Below are positions 34,955 to 44,533 of a stretch of DNA of 64,000 nt, in pieces. The stretch spans positions 1 through 64,000 of the forward strand of contig CANSLJ010000006.1 in NCBI GenBank assembly GCA_947647735.1, given 5' to 3'. Each line of letters opens with the position of its first letter. Position 1 is the first letter of the stretch. The position numbers were made by a program, and so were the translations under genes. The stretch is from an uncultured bacterium. Lineage in GTDB: Bacteria; Bacillota; Clostridia; Lachnospirales; Lachnospiraceae. Below the pieces are notes generated by a model, which saw only the letters and a program-made list of their open reading frames with translations, was not told the origin of the DNA and ran no database searches.

Positions 34955-34983
34955 TTCACTTTTGAATAAGCTTGTGTTATACT
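34955..34983 (+). promoter_or_regulatory. Promoter of glgC-glgD
   Basis: TTCACT (34955-34960), 17 bases, TATACT (34978-34983), 46 bases before the glgC ATG. Confidence 0.55.
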
Positions 34984-35028
34984 GGGAAAAAGAAATTCAA
35001 CATTCTGTAAAATTATTGAGGTGATGCT

Positions 35029-36297
35029 ATGATTAAAAAAGAAATGATTGCCATGCTCTTGGCAGGTGGTCAGGGAAGCCGTCTCGGCATTCTGACCTCG
35101 AAAGTCGCAAAACCGGCGGTTGCGTTCGGTGGAAAATACAGGATCATCGATTTTCCTTTGAGTAACTGTATCAATTCCGGTGTTGATACGGTAGGTGTGT
35201 TGACGCAGTATCAGCCGCTGAGACTGAATACTCATATCGGGATCGGTATTCCCTGGGATCTTGACAGAAATATCGGCGGTGTGACCGTGCTTCCGCCATA
35301 TGAAAAGATTGAAAGTACAGAGTGGTATACAGGTACTGCCAATGCGATCCTGCAGAATATAGAATATATGGATACTTATAATCCTGAATATGTGCTGATC
35401 CTTTCCGGTGACCATATTTATAAGATGGATTATGAGGCAATGCTGGATTTCCATAAGGCAAACGGCGCTGAGGTGACGATCGCGGTTATGCCGGTGCCCT
35501 GGGAGGAAGCGAGCCGCTTTGGCATCATGATCACGGATGAAGAGAAAAAGATCGTGGATTTTGAGGAAAAACCCGCGAAACCCCGCAGTAATCTTGCGTC
35601 TATGGGTATTTATATCTTTAACTGGAAGACGCTCCGGGAGGCTCTGCTGGCAAATGCAGACCAGCCCCATCTTGATTTCGGCAAGCATGTGATCCCCTAT
35701 TGCAAGAAGGAGGATCAGCCGCTGTATGCCTATGAATTTAACGGCTACTGGAAGGATGTGGGAACCCTGAATTCCTACTGGGAAGCAAACATGGAGCTGA
35801 TCGATATCGTGCCGGAATTCAATCTTTATGAAGAATACTGGAAGATCTATACCAAGTCCGATGCTCTGCCGCCTCAGTATTTCTCTGAGGACAGCGAGGT
35901 GGAAAGAAGTATCATAGGTGAGGGTACGGAGATCTATGGCAAGGTTTATAATTCCGTGATCGGCTGTAATGTTATTGTAGGGGCAGGCACCGTTGTACGG
36001 GATTCCATTATCATGAACGATACAAAGATCGGCTGCGGCGGAGAGTTGAATAAGGTGATCATCGCGGAAAATGTGACGGTCGGCGATCATGTTAAGATGG
36101 GTATTGGTGAAGAGAAAGATAATGAGACTGATCCGCATATCTATAATCATGGACTTTGCACTATCGGAGAAAAGAGCGTGATTCCCAATGATGTGACAAT
36201 AGGAAAGAACGTTTGTATCGGCGGTGTGACAACGCAGGAAGATTATCCTGATTTATACCTTCCAAGCGGAAGAACAATGATTAAGGCAGGTGAATGA
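35029..36297 (+). CDS. glgC: Glucose-1-phosphate adenylyltransferase, catalytic subunit
   Basis: A 422-residue ADP-glucose pyrophosphorylase supplying ADP-glucose for glycogen. The N-terminal nucleotidyltransferase motif is [12 protein letters not shown], substrate-site regions are [14 protein letters not shown] and GTANAILQN, and the C-terminal left-handed helix domain contains repeated [13 protein letters not shown] turns. GAGGTG precedes the ATG. It overlaps glgD by four bases; together they make the two-subunit enzyme typical of Firmicutes. Confidence 0.95.
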   Translation: MIKKEMIAMLLAGGQGSRLGILTSKVAKPAVAFGGKYRIIDFPLSNCINSGVDTVGVLTQYQPLRLNTHIGIGIPWDLDRNIGGVTVLPPYEKIESTEWYTGTANAILQNIEYMDTYNPEYVLILSGDHIYKMDYEAMLDFHKANGAEVTIAVMPVPWEEASRFGIMITDEEKKIVDFEEKPAKPRSNLASMGIYIFNWKTLREALLANADQPHLDFGKHVIPYCKKEDQPLYAYEFNGYWKDVGTLNSYWEANMELIDIVPEFNLYEEYWKIYTKSDALPPQYFSEDSEVERSIIGEGTEIYGKVYNSVIGCNVIVGAGTVVRDSIIMNDTKIGCGGELNKVIIAENVTVGDHVKMGIGEEKDNETDPHIYNHGLCTIGEKSVIPNDVTIGKNVCIGGVTTQEDYPDLYLPSGRTMIKAGE

Positions 36298-37418
36298 ATA
36301 TGAGAGCGATAGGGATTATTTTAGCAGGCGGCAATAACCACAGGCTTGGTGCGCTGTCGGAAAAAAGGGCAGTGGGCGCGATGCCGGTGGCTGGCAGTTA
36401 CAGGGCGATCGACTTTGCACTGAGCAGCATGGCAAATTCCCGCATACAGAAAGTGGGCGTATTTACACAGTATAACGCAGGGAGCCTGAATGAGCATCTG
36501 AGTTCTTCCAAATGGTGGGATTTCGGCAGAAAACAGGGAGGCCTGTTCGTATTTACGCCGACCATTACGGCGGATAACGGGTTCTGGTACAGAGGAACAG
36601 CGGATGCAATCAACCAGAATATCAGCTTTTTAAAGAACAGTCATGAGCCCTATGTAATTATTGCTTCAGCAGATTGCGTTTATAAGATTGACTTTAACAA
36701 ACTTTTAGAATATCATATAAATAAGAAATCAGACATTACGGTAGTGTGCAAGGACATGCCGGAAGGCACAAATCTGGAGCGCTATGGTACGGTGAAGATG
36801 AATGAGGAAAGCCGGATTGAGGATTTTGAGGAAAAACCGCTGCTGGCAAAATCCAACACGATTTCCTGCGGCATCTACGTGATCAGAAGACGTCAGCTTA
36901 TCGATATGATCGAGCGCTGCGTTGAAGAGGAACGGTATGATTTCGTAAGAGATATTCTGATACGCTATAAAGGCATGAAACATATTTACGGCTATAAGAT
37001 CAAAGACTACTGGCGTAATATCGCAAGTGTTGAGGATTATTTTGACACCAATATGGACTTCTTAAAGCCGGATATCAGAAATTATTTCTTCAGGGAATAC
37101 CCGGACATCTACTCCAAGGTGGATGACCAGCCGCCTGCAAAATATAATGTGGGCGCAAGAATCAAAAACAGCTTGATTGCGAGCGGCTGTATTGTCAATG
37201 GAACGGTGGAAAATTCCATTGTATTTAAAGAAGCATACATTGGCAATAACTGTTGTATCAAAAATTCCATTATTCTCAATGATGTGTATATCGGAGATAA
37301 TACCTACATTGAGAACTGCATCGTGGAGAGCAGAGGCACGATGAAAGCAAATTCATACTACAAAGGAGAAGACGGAATCAAGATAGTGGTGGAAAGAAAC
37401 GACAGATATGTCATGTAG
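36294..37418 (+). CDS. glgD: Glucose-1-phosphate adenylyltransferase, GlgD subunit
   Basis: A 374-residue GlgC paralogue. The first motif is altered ([20 protein letters not shown]), as in GlgD proteins that have little activity alone but raise that of GlgC. The sugar-nucleotide domain and a shortened C-terminal helix domain are recognisable. It starts inside the glgC stop region, which implies coupled translation. No glycogen synthase or branching enzyme gene is in the window. Confidence 0.93.
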   Translation: MNMRAIGIILAGGNNHRLGALSEKRAVGAMPVAGSYRAIDFALSSMANSRIQKVGVFTQYNAGSLNEHLSSSKWWDFGRKQGGLFVFTPTITADNGFWYRGTADAINQNISFLKNSHEPYVIIASADCVYKIDFNKLLEYHINKKSDITVVCKDMPEGTNLERYGTVKMNEESRIEDFEEKPLLAKSNTISCGIYVIRRRQLIDMIERCVEEERYDFVRDILIRYKGMKHIYGYKIKDYWRNIASVEDYFDTNMDFLKPDIRNYFFREYPDIYSKVDDQPPAKYNVGARIKNSLIASGCIVNGTVENSIVFKEAYIGNNCCIKNSIILNDVYIGDNTYIENCIVESRGTMKANSYYKGEDGIKIVVERNDRYVM

Positions 37419-37427
37419 GCGAGGTCC

Positions 37428-37461
37428 TGTGACGTAACCAAAGCCCTTGGTGAATGTCACA
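37428..37461 (+). repeat. Nested hairpin between glgD and spoVG
   Basis: TGTGAC (37428-37433) pairs with GTCACA (37456-37461), and inside it ACCAA (37437-37441) pairs with TTGGT (37447-37451). An A-rich run follows instead of T residues, so it is more likely a processing or 3'-end element than a terminator. Confidence 0.4.
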
Positions 37462-37484
37462 AATAAAAAAAAGGGGTCGAGGCT

Positions 37485-37769
37485 ATGCAGATAACAGATG
37501 TAAGAGTACGAAAAATCACAAAAGAGGGAAGGATGAAGGCGATTGTTTCTATCACCCTGGACAACGAATTTGCGATTCACGACATCAAGATTATCGAGGG
37601 CGAAAAGGGACTGTTCATCGCTATGCCAAGCAAAAAATCAACAGATGGCGAGTATAGAGATATCGCACATCCTATCAACTCGGAAACAAGAGAAAAGATC
37701 CAATCCATTATTTTAGAAGGATACGAGAAAGCGCTGCTGGAGCCGGACTTTGAAGAAATGACAGAATAA
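37485..37769 (+). CDS. spoVG: Septation/sporulation protein SpoVG
   Basis: A 94-residue SpoVG, a small nucleic-acid-binding regulator that affects sporulation septation and other processes in Firmicutes. The family start [24 protein letters not shown] is clear (shown here only in part), with the conserved FVVHDIKII equivalent FAIHDIKII and [21 protein letters not shown] precedes the ATG. It has its own terminator. Confidence 0.95.
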   Translation: MQITDVRVRKITKEGRMKAIVSITLDNEFAIHDIKIIEGEKGLFIAMPSKKSTDGEYRDIAHPINSETREKIQSIILEGYEKALLEPDFEEMTE

Positions 37770-37820
37770 TCCAAGAGGAAATGACATAAGAGAAATCCAC
37801 GACGAATGAATTGGAAGAGG

Positions 37821-37845
37821 AAGCCGCATTTTTTGCGGCTTTCTT
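37821..37845 (+). terminator. Terminator of spoVG
   Basis: AAGCCGCA (37821-37828) pairs with TGCGGCTT (37834-37841) around a T5 loop, followed by TCTTT. Confidence 0.85.
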
Positions 37846-37861
37846 TGCATGCGCGGGGGTT

Positions 37862-38137
37862 TTCCACGGGGGACGCCCCGGTCAGCGGGAGCTCTGCCAT
37901 TAGGCGTCAGCCGGAGTAATATTCCACCGTCGCCACGCTCTCGCTCCGGGCTGCAACGTAGCGGACACTAGGCTCGATTATGTGAAGTTTAGATTTTCTT
38001 AGGCGGCGTATTTTGGCGCCTTAGAAAATCTCTTCACATTGGCCAAAGTGCCGACGTTGCTGCAGGGGCTCCTTGTGGAATATTGCTCCGGCTGACACCG
38101 ATGGCAGAGCACCCGCTGACCGGGGCTGGCTGTGGAA
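37862..38137. repeat. Long foldback element (first copy of a dispersed family)
   Basis: About 276 bases form nested inverted repeats. The outer arms, 37876-37927 and 38075-38125, match over about 50 bases with only a few differences, starting CCCCGGTCAGCGGG and ending ATTCCAC/GTGGAAT. Inside are weaker arms (GCAACGT region against ACGTTGC) and a central pair around 37980-38040 (TGTGAAG...AGATTTTCT against AGAAAATCT...CTTCACA). No ORF is encoded. Three blocks of it recur at about 62855-62930, so it is a repeat family, possibly a MITE-like or structured-RNA element. Confidence 0.8.
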
Positions 38138-38368
38138 GAGCTTGGAGTATGAAAGCGAGAGGCGGGGGGGAAACCGCAAAAAGATGGGAGAAGAATTTAC
38201 TTGTGTAAAAAGGAACGGTTTGGTAGAATGAGGGAAGCTTGGAGATACGGGAAAGTATTTAGTGGGAATAAGAGCCGAGAATGTTTGGAAATCAAGGGGA
38301 GAAAGCTGAAAAAGATGTTCGGATTTTGGAAGAATAAAAGAGCAGAATGGGAAAGAGGAGACGGGAAG
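38138..38368. other. Leader region before pth
   Basis: No gene. It contains the pth promoter at 38201-38229 and an open frame continuous with pth that lacks a ribosome site and family conservation, so it is treated as leader. Confidence 0.5.
38201..38229 (+). promoter_or_regulatory. Probable promoter of pth-mfd
   Basis: TTGTGT (38201-38206), 17 bases, TAGAAT (38224-38229) with an extended TGG. About 140 bases of leader follow. Confidence 0.5.
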
Positions 38369-38977
38369 ATGTATTGTATCGTGGGACTTGGGAATCCGGA
38401 GAAAAAGTATGAGAATACGAGGCATAATGTGGGCTTTGAGGTGATAGATGCGATCGCGGATAAATATAGTATAGCAGTGAGGGAAAAAGGGTATAAAGCG
38501 TTGTATGGGAAAGGTGTGATCGAGGGGCAGAGAGTTATTCTGGTGAAGCCGCAGACTTATATGAATCTGAGCGGGGAGAGTGTGCGGGAGGTTGTGGATT
38601 ACTATAAGATTGATGCAGAGGAAGAGCTTATTGTTATTTCGGATGATATTTCGCTGGAGGCTGGCGGAATCAGGATTCGGAAGAAGGGGAGTGCCGGGGG
38701 ACATAATGGATTGAAGAATATCATTCAGCATCTGGGGACGGAGAATTTTCAGCGGATCAGGATGGGAGTAGGAGAAAAGCCGAAAGAGTGGGATCTGGTG
38801 GATTATGTGCTGGGACATTTTTCGAAAGAGGAACGGAAACTGATGGATGAGGGGATTGAGGAGGCCGTGAAAGCGGTAGCGGTTTGTGTGACAGAGGGGG
38901 CGGATAAGGCGATGAATCTGTTTAACAAGAAGAAGGCAAAGCCTCAGGTGAAGCAGACGGCGGAAGAAAAGCAATAA
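38369..38977 (+). CDS. pth: Peptidyl-tRNA hydrolase
   Basis: A 202-residue Pth, which frees tRNA from stalled peptidyl-tRNA. The N terminus MYCIVGLGNPEKKYENTRHN holds the conserved N9 and catalytic H19; SDDISLEAGGIRIRKKGSAGG and GHNGLKNI follow. AGGAG lies 9 bases before this ATG. The pth-mfd order is conserved in Firmicutes, and mfd starts 26 bases after the stop. Confidence 0.95.
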   Translation: MYCIVGLGNPEKKYENTRHNVGFEVIDAIADKYSIAVREKGYKALYGKGVIEGQRVILVKPQTYMNLSGESVREVVDYYKIDAEEELIVISDDISLEAGGIRIRKKGSAGGHNGLKNIIQHLGTENFQRIRMGVGEKPKEWDLVDYVLGHFSKEERKLMDEGIEEAVKAVAVCVTEGADKAMNLFNKKKAKPQVKQTAEEKQ

Positions 38978-39003
38978 AATATCAGAAAGTGACGGGAGCG
39001 GAC

Positions 39004-42000
39004 ATGGAAGTGTTGAGAGCGCCTCTGCGGGAGCTGGGGGAGTTTGAGGAGATACAGGGAAAACTGAAAAGAAGGGAGCCTCTTTGTCTGGGGATTTCAG
39101 GTTGTGTGGATTCCCAGAAGCTTCATATGATATTCGGGCTGGGAGAAGGATTTCGGCACAAACTGATCATTACCTACAGTGATCAGAGAATGCGGGAGAT
39201 TTATGAGGATTATAAATTTTATGACCGCAATGTCTGCATGTATCCGGCGAAGGATCTGATCTTCTTTCAGGCGGATATTCACGGAAATCAGCTTGTGACG
39301 GAGCGCTGGAAGGTGCTCAGGCGGATGCTGGAGGGAATGCCGACGACTATTGTGACAACGCTGGACAGCCTGATGGAGCCTCAGATTCCGCTGGAGCAGG
39401 TGAAAAAGACGATCTTGCATATCACTACAGCGGGGCAGGTGAAGGAGAAAGAACTTGCGGAAAAGCTGGTGACGCTGGGGTATGAGAAAACCTATCAGGT
39501 GGAAGTGCCGGGGCAGTTTTCCATTCGGGGCGGCATTGTGGATATTTTTGACCTGACGGAGGAGAATCCTTACAGGATCGAGCTGTGGGGGGAGGATGTG
39601 GATTCTATCCGCAGTTTTGACGTGCTCAGTCAGCGCTCTATTGAGAAACTCAGTTCCGTTGATATCTATCCGGCGACAGAGATGATCCTGACGAAAGATC
39701 AGCGTGCCAGAGGCGTGCATCTGATAGAACTGGAGGCGAAGAAGCAGGAGGAGGCGCTGCGGGGGCAGGGAAAGGCGGAGGAAGCCGGAAGGCTGCACAG
39801 GCAGATAAAAGAACTGCGGGAGGAAGTGCTGGAACTGGAGGCGCAGGCAAATCTGGAGTCCTATGTCCGGTATTTTTATCAGGAACTGGGTTCTTTTCTC
39901 GGCAGTTTTGATAAAAAAGAGAGCTGTATCTTTCTGGATGAACCGGTCCGGATCGGGGAACACGCGGAAGCGGTGGAACTGGAGTTTCGGGAGAGCATGT
40001 CCCACAGGCTGGAAAAGGGTTATTTACTGCCGGGGCAGATGACGCTTTTGTACGGCAGGGCGGAAGTGACGGCGAGGATGTCGGATTATCCGGTGGTGAC
40101 GATAGCGTCCCTGGATATGAAAAATCCTTTTATGAAGCCGGACAGGAAGTATGACTTTTCGGCGAAGAGCGTTTCTCCCTACAATAACAGTTTCGAGACG
40201 CTTGTGAAGGATCTGCGGCGGTATAAGAAAAACGGCTATCGTGTATTGCTGCTTTCCGGCTCCCGCACCCGGGCAAAGCGCCTTGCGGAGGATCTGGGTG
40301 TATACGGGCTGACGGCCTTTTACACGGAAAACCCGGAACGGAAGATACAGCCCGGCGAGATCATGACTTTTTACGGACGGGTGCTGAAAGGGTTTGAATA
40401 TCCGCTCTTGAAGTTTGTGGTGATCTCGGAGAGCGATATTTTTGGTACGGAAAAGAAGAAGAAAAAACGGACGAAGAAGTACGAAGGACAGAAGATACAG
40501 GACTTTGCCGACCTGAAGGTGGGCGATTTTGTGGTACATGAAAATCACGGCATGGGTATCTACCGGGGGATTGAGAAGGTAGAGATGGAACATGTGGTGA
40601 AGGACTATATGAAGATAGAATATGCAGGCGGCGGAAACCTGTATGTGCTGGCAACGAATCTTGGCGTGATACAGAAGTACGCTTCTGCCGATGCGAAAAA
40701 GCCGAAGCTGAATAAGCTGGGTACACAGGAGTGGAATAAGACCAGGACAAAGACGAAAATGGCAGTGGAGGAAGTGGCGCAGGATCTGGTGGAACTCTAT
40801 GCGGCAAGGCAGAATCAGTCGGGCTATCAGTTCGGGCCGGATACCACATGGCAGCAGGAGTTTGAGGAACTGTTTCCCTTTGAGGAAACGGAGGACCAGA
40901 TGGCGGCGATCACGGCGGCGAAGGCGGACATGGAGAGTAAAAAGATCATGGACCGGCTGATCTGCGGCGATGTGGGTTACGGCAAAACGGAGATCGCCAT
41001 CCGGGCGGCGTTTAAGGCGGTACAGGAGAATAAGCAGGTGGCATTTCTTGTGCCGACTACGATCCTGGCGCAACAGCACTATAATACGTTTGTGCAGCGG
41101 ATGAAGGATTACCCGGTGCAGATCGCCCTTCTCTCCCGGTTTCGAAGTGCCGCGGAGCAGAAAAAGACGATCCAGGATCTGAAAAAGGGGATGGTGGATA
41201 TTGTCATCGGGACTCACAGGATGCTTTCTGCCGATGTGGGATTTCAGGATCTGGGGCTTTTGATCATTGACGAGGAGCAGCGCTTCGGTGTAACTCATAA
41301 GGAGAAGATCAAAAAGCTGCGTGCCTCTGTGGATGTGCTGACGCTGACCGCGACGCCAATCCCGAGAACGCTTCATATGAGCCTCATCGGTATCCGGGAC
41401 ATGAGCGTGCTGGAGGAGGCGCCGGGGGACAGGATGCCGGTGCAGACCTTCGTGTGTGAATATAATGAGGAGATGGTGAGGGAAGCCATTGTGCGGGAAA
41501 TATCCCGGGGAGGACAGGTATACTATTTATACAACAGAGTGAATAATATCGCAGACGTGGCAGCTGCGGTGCAGGCGCTGGTGCCGGAGGCGGAAGTGGC
41601 ATTTGCCCACGGACAGATGAAGGAGAGCGAACTGGAGCGGATCATGTTTGATTTTATTAATGGGGAGATTGATGTGCTGATCTCCACCACGATCATCGAG
41701 ACCGGGCTGGACATCCCAAATGCCAATACCATCATTATCCATGATTCGGATAATATGGGACTTTCCCAGCTTTATCAGCTCAGGGGCCGGGTGGGGAGAA
41801 GCAACCGGAACGCCTATGCTTTTCTGATGTACCGGCGGGATAAGGTGCTGCGGGAGGTGGCGGAAAAGCGGCTCCATGCCATCCGGGAATTTACGGATCT
41901 GGGCAGCGGATTTAAGATCGCTATGCGGGATCTGGAGATACGGGGCGCCGGAAACCTTCTCGGGAAGCAGCAGCACGGACATATGGCGGCGGTAGGGTAT

Positions 42001-42534
42001 GACCTGTACTGCAAGATGCTGAATGAGGCGGTGCGCAGGCTGAAAGGGGAGGAGACAGAAGAATCCTTTAATACGGCAGTGGAGCTGGATGTGGATGCTT
42101 ATATTCCGCCTTCTTATATTATGAACGAGTATCAGAAACTGGATATTTATAAAAGGGTTGCCGGCATAGAGACACAGGCAGAGTGTGAGGATATGAAGGA
42201 GGAGCTCCTTGACCGCTTCGGGGAGATTCCGAAGTCGGTGGATAATCTGCTTCGGGTGGCACTGATCAGGATGCAGGCGCACAGGCTCTATGTAACCGAG
42301 GTGAAAGGCAAGAACGAGATTCTGAAGCTGACGATGAAGCAGGATGCGAAGATCAAAGTGGAGGGGATCGGGGAGCTGATCACGAACAGTATAACGGGGC
42401 TGCGCTTTTTCGGCAAGGGAACGCCGTATTTTGAGGTGCGCTATAAAAAGGGCGGCATGGTGGAGAGAGATGAGGAAAATCTGTTGCTGCTGACGGAGAA
42501 TGTGCTGGTGGAGATGGAGAAATATCTGCTGTGA
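39004..42534 (+). CDS. mfd: Transcription-repair coupling factor Mfd
   Basis: A 1176-residue Mfd that releases RNA polymerase stalled at DNA damage and recruits UvrA. The N-terminal UvrB-like region (about 20-330) precedes the RNA-polymerase-interacting domain (DLKVGDFVVHENHGMGIY marks its start), then the translocase with Walker A GDVGYGKTE and IIDEEQRFGV, helicase motifs TLTATPIPRTLHMS and QLRGRVGRSNR, and the C-terminal TRCF domain. I prefer the ATG at 39004, after GGGAG, over GTG at 38989. Confidence 0.96.
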   Translation: MEVLRAPLRELGEFEEIQGKLKRREPLCLGISGCVDSQKLHMIFGLGEGFRHKLIITYSDQRMREIYEDYKFYDRNVCMYPAKDLIFFQADIHGNQLVTERWKVLRRMLEGMPTTIVTTLDSLMEPQIPLEQVKKTILHITTAGQVKEKELAEKLVTLGYEKTYQVEVPGQFSIRGGIVDIFDLTEENPYRIELWGEDVDSIRSFDVLSQRSIEKLSSVDIYPATEMILTKDQRARGVHLIELEAKKQEEALRGQGKAEEAGRLHRQIKELREEVLELEAQANLESYVRYFYQELGSFLGSFDKKESCIFLDEPVRIGEHAEAVELEFRESMSHRLEKGYLLPGQMTLLYGRAEVTARMSDYPVVTIASLDMKNPFMKPDRKYDFSAKSVSPYNNSFETLVKDLRRYKKNGYRVLLLSGSRTRAKRLAEDLGVYGLTAFYTENPERKIQPGEIMTFYGRVLKGFEYPLLKFVVISESDIFGTEKKKKKRTKKYEGQKIQDFADLKVGDFVVHENHGMGIYRGIEKVEMEHVVKDYMKIEYAGGGNLYVLATNLGVIQKYASADAKKPKLNKLGTQEWNKTRTKTKMAVEEVAQDLVELYAARQNQSGYQFGPDTTWQQEFEELFPFEETEDQMAAITAAKADMESKKIMDRLICGDVGYGKTEIAIRAAFKAVQENKQVAFLVPTTILAQQHYNTFVQRMKDYPVQIALLSRFRSAAEQKKTIQDLKKGMVDIVIGTHRMLSADVGFQDLGLLIIDEEQRFGVTHKEKIKKLRASVDVLTLTATPIPRTLHMSLIGIRDMSVLEEAPGDRMPVQTFVCEYNEEMVREAIVREISRGGQVYYLYNRVNNIADVAAAVQALVPEAEVAFAHGQMKESELERIMFDFINGEIDVLISTTIIETGLDIPNANTIIIHDSDNMGLSQLYQLRGRVGRSNRNAYAFLMYRRDKVLREVAEKRLHAIREFTDLGSGFKIAMRDLEIRGAGNLLGKQQHGHMAAVGYDLYCKMLNEAVRRLKGEETEESFNTAVELDVDAYIPPSYIMNEYQKLDIYKRVAGIETQAECEDMKEELLDRFGEIPKSVDNLLRVALIRMQAHRLYVTEVKGKNEILKLTMKQDAKIKVEGIGELITNSITGLRFFGKGTPYFEVRYKKGGMVERDEENLLLLTENVLVEMEKYLL

Positions 42535-42586
42535 AACAGCTTCAGTGATCCGGGCGGATCTTATAGTGAAGGAACAGTTTAAACGG

Positions 42587-42617
42587 AAAGGTGTACCGAT
42601 TATGGGACACCTTTTTT
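42587..42617 (+). terminator. Terminator of mfd
   Basis: AAAGGTGT (42587-42594) pairs with ACACCTTT (42607-42614), followed by more T residues. Confidence 0.85.
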
Positions 42618-42702
42618 GTTATGCTCTTTTTATCGAAGGCGGTAAGCAGGATGCGCTGCAGGGAACCCTGCTCTGCGGAACTGGAATGGAGGTAAAAGGA
42701 GC

Positions 42703-42804
42703 ATGAAGGGATATACAACATCGACAGGTTATATGGGATGGGTGAACGACAGATATATTTTATTTGCATCAGAGTACGATTACAGAGAATATATGGAAGA
42801 CTAA
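42703..42804 (+). CDS. Small conserved-looking protein (33 aa)
   Basis: A 33-residue ORF starting MKGYTTSTGYMGWVNDRY and ending EYDYREYMED. It is rich in Tyr (7 of 33) and Gly, with alternating aromatic residues that would suit a short beta-hairpin plus helix. GGAGGTAAAAGGAGC immediately upstream gives a very strong ribosome site, much better than chance. It stands alone after the mfd terminator. I believe similar short Tyr-rich proteins occur in related Clostridia, but I cannot confirm this here. Function unknown. Confidence 0.65.
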   Translation: MKGYTTSTGYMGWVNDRYILFASEYDYREYMED

Positions 42805-42996
42805 AGGGATAAAAATAAAGAGCACAGGCAGAACGCCTGAAATTATAAAATGTTTATAAAGTTTTGGAATTATTTAGATTCATGATACAAAAATTCAACA
42901 TTTTTTTGATTTTGATGATTGACAAGCCCTCAGAGGAAATAATAGAATGAATATCGTGCATTATTTATGATTATTGCCGTGGAAAAAGGAGTGGCT
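42805..42996. other. Intergenic leader before the VTC gene
   Basis: About 190 AT-rich bases with no ORF. It includes TTGACAAGCCC near 42920, a possible -35, with AATAGAATGA about 20 bases later. I see nothing else. Confidence 0.35.
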
Positions 42997-43686
42997 TTGG
43001 AAAAGAAAACATATCGCCATGAATTTAAATATATCTGTTCTGAAGCGCAGCTGGCATGCCTGAGAGGGCGGCTTTCCGGCATTATGCGGTTTGATCCGCA
43101 TGCGGACGGCGATGGAAGATACCGGATCCGCAGCGTGTATTTTGACGATCATCAGGACACCGGATTTTATGAAAATGAAAACGGGACTGATCCAAGGGAA
43201 AAGTTTCGTATCCGAATCTATAATAACAGCGCGGAGCGGATCGAACTGGAAAATAAGAGAAAAATATGTGGGATGACCAGCAAGGATGCCTGCGAAATAC
43301 AGCAGGATCTGTGCGAGGCGCTCCTTGCGGGGGAACTTGAAGCGCTGGATGCCTGTGAGATTCCGGTCTGGAATAAATTTGCGGTTGCGTGGAATTCGAG
43401 ACGGCTCCGGCCTAAAGTGATCGTGGATTATGAACGGACGGTTTTTGTATGCCCGCTCGGGAATGTCCGGGTGACATTTGACAGGAATATCTCTTCTTCC
43501 GCGGATTATGAACATTTTTTTGATAGGACGATAAAGAAGAGGCCGGTCATGCCGACGGGGATGCATGTGCTGGAAGTAAAGTATGATGAGTTTCTTCCAG
43601 ATTATATTTATAAAGCTGTCGAACTGGAAAACCTGCAGAGAACTGCATTTTCCAAATATTACCTGTGCAGGAAGTATCACTTGTAA
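42997..43686 (+). CDS. VTC-domain polyphosphate polymerase-like protein
   Basis: A 229-residue protein with a VTC domain, the triphosphate-tunnel fold that polymerises polyphosphate from ATP in yeast VTC4. Basic and acidic tunnel residues are in YRHEFKYICS, RIRSVYFDD, KFRIRIYN, ELENKRK and HVLEVKYDEFLPDYI. I choose the TTG at 42997 because AAGGAG lies 5-6 bases upstream and the family starts next to YRHE; the ATG at 42967 adds ten residues without a ribosome site. The next gene, DUF4956, is its usual membrane partner. Confidence 0.85.
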   Translation: MEKKTYRHEFKYICSEAQLACLRGRLSGIMRFDPHADGDGRYRIRSVYFDDHQDTGFYENENGTDPREKFRIRIYNNSAERIELENKRKICGMTSKDACEIQQDLCEALLAGELEALDACEIPVWNKFAVAWNSRRLRPKVIVDYERTVFVCPLGNVRVTFDRNISSSADYEHFFDRTIKKRPVMPTGMHVLEVKYDEFLPDYIYKAVELENLQRTAFSKYYLCRKYHL

Positions 43687-43719
43687 AATATAAATTAAAA
43701 CAAAAAAGGAGTATTTATC

Positions 43720-44394
43720 GTGAGCACAAAGGACATTTTAAAAAATTCATTTCTGGAATCGCTTGCCGCCTCTGATGTAACGCCCCAGGAGATCTTTCTG
43801 GTACTGTTCATCACAACGGTGCTTGCACTGTATATTTTCTGTATTTACAGGGTACTTACCAGAAAGACATTTTACAACAAATCGTTCAATATTACGCTGG
43901 CGGCGCTGGCGTTGATCACTGCCGGGGTTATTCTGACGATCCAGTCCAGCATTGTGGTATCCCTTGGTATGGTGGGCGCTCTCTCCATCGTGCGTTTCCG
44001 TACGGCGATCAAGGATCCGATGGATCTGGTATTCCTGTTTTGGTCCATCAGCATCGGCATTATCTGCGGGGCGCGGCTCTATGTGATCGCGGTGATCGTC
44101 AGCATTTTTGTGACGGTCCTGCTCTTTGTGCTGGATAAGATGCCGGTGGCGAAGGTGCCGAAGATTCTTGTTGTAAATGCGGACAGTATGGAGGAAGAAG
44201 ACCGGATCATGGAGGTCGTGGAGCGTTTTGCCGGATATTACAGGGTGAAATCCAGAAGCCTTTCCGCACAGCAGCTTGATATGGTGGTGGAACTTCGGGT
44301 AAAGGAAGAAAAGGAACTGGTGCAGGGGATAAATGAACTGGAAGGCGTGCATGCGGTATCTTTGTTAGCTCATGACGGGGAAGTGACATTTTAG
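43720..44394 (+). CDS. DUF4956 membrane protein
   Basis: A 224-residue protein starting with GTG, after AAGGAG. Residues about 20-145 contain four membrane segments; the conserved stretch GMVGALSIVRFRTAIKDP between them is characteristic of DUF4956. The C-terminal ~80 residues form a soluble ferredoxin-like domain. DUF4956 genes are commonly next to VTC-domain genes, so the pair may make and move or sense polyphosphate at the membrane. The role is inferred from context. Confidence 0.85.
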   Translation: MSTKDILKNSFLESLAASDVTPQEIFLVLFITTVLALYIFCIYRVLTRKTFYNKSFNITLAALALITAGVILTIQSSIVVSLGMVGALSIVRFRTAIKDPMDLVFLFWSISIGIICGARLYVIAVIVSIFVTVLLFVLDKMPVAKVPKILVVNADSMEEEDRIMEVVERFAGYYRVKSRSLSAQQLDMVVELRVKEEKELVQGINELEGVHAVSLLAHDGEVTF

Positions 44395-44433
44395 GAAAAG
44401 GAACAGAATTTTACAGGAAAGTAAAAGAGGTTC

Positions 44434-44462
44434 TTGAAAAAGGCGGAAGAATCCCTTATACT
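44434..44462 (+). promoter_or_regulatory. Promoter of the first BMP-type transporter operon
   Basis: TTGAAA (44434-44439), 17 bases, TATACT (44457-44462), leaving a leader of about 65 bases. Confidence 0.7.
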
Positions 44463-44533
44463 ATACAGGAACTATAAGTTAACATCCCGTCTGTGACAGG
44501 CGGGGACAAGCAAACAATAGGAGGAAATAAGTT

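Noticed and set aside
37428..37461. Crp-type operator (TGTGAC/GTCACA) between glgD and spoVG
   Set aside because: Half-sites are 22 bases apart instead of 6, and an inner stem is present, so it is a hairpin.
38201..38368. 56-residue N-terminal extension of Pth
   Set aside because: Family proteins begin at MYCIVGLGNP, and AGGAG precedes that ATG.
42500..42706. 68-residue ORF overlapping the end of mfd
   Set aside because: It runs through the mfd terminator and overlaps mfd in another frame; no support.
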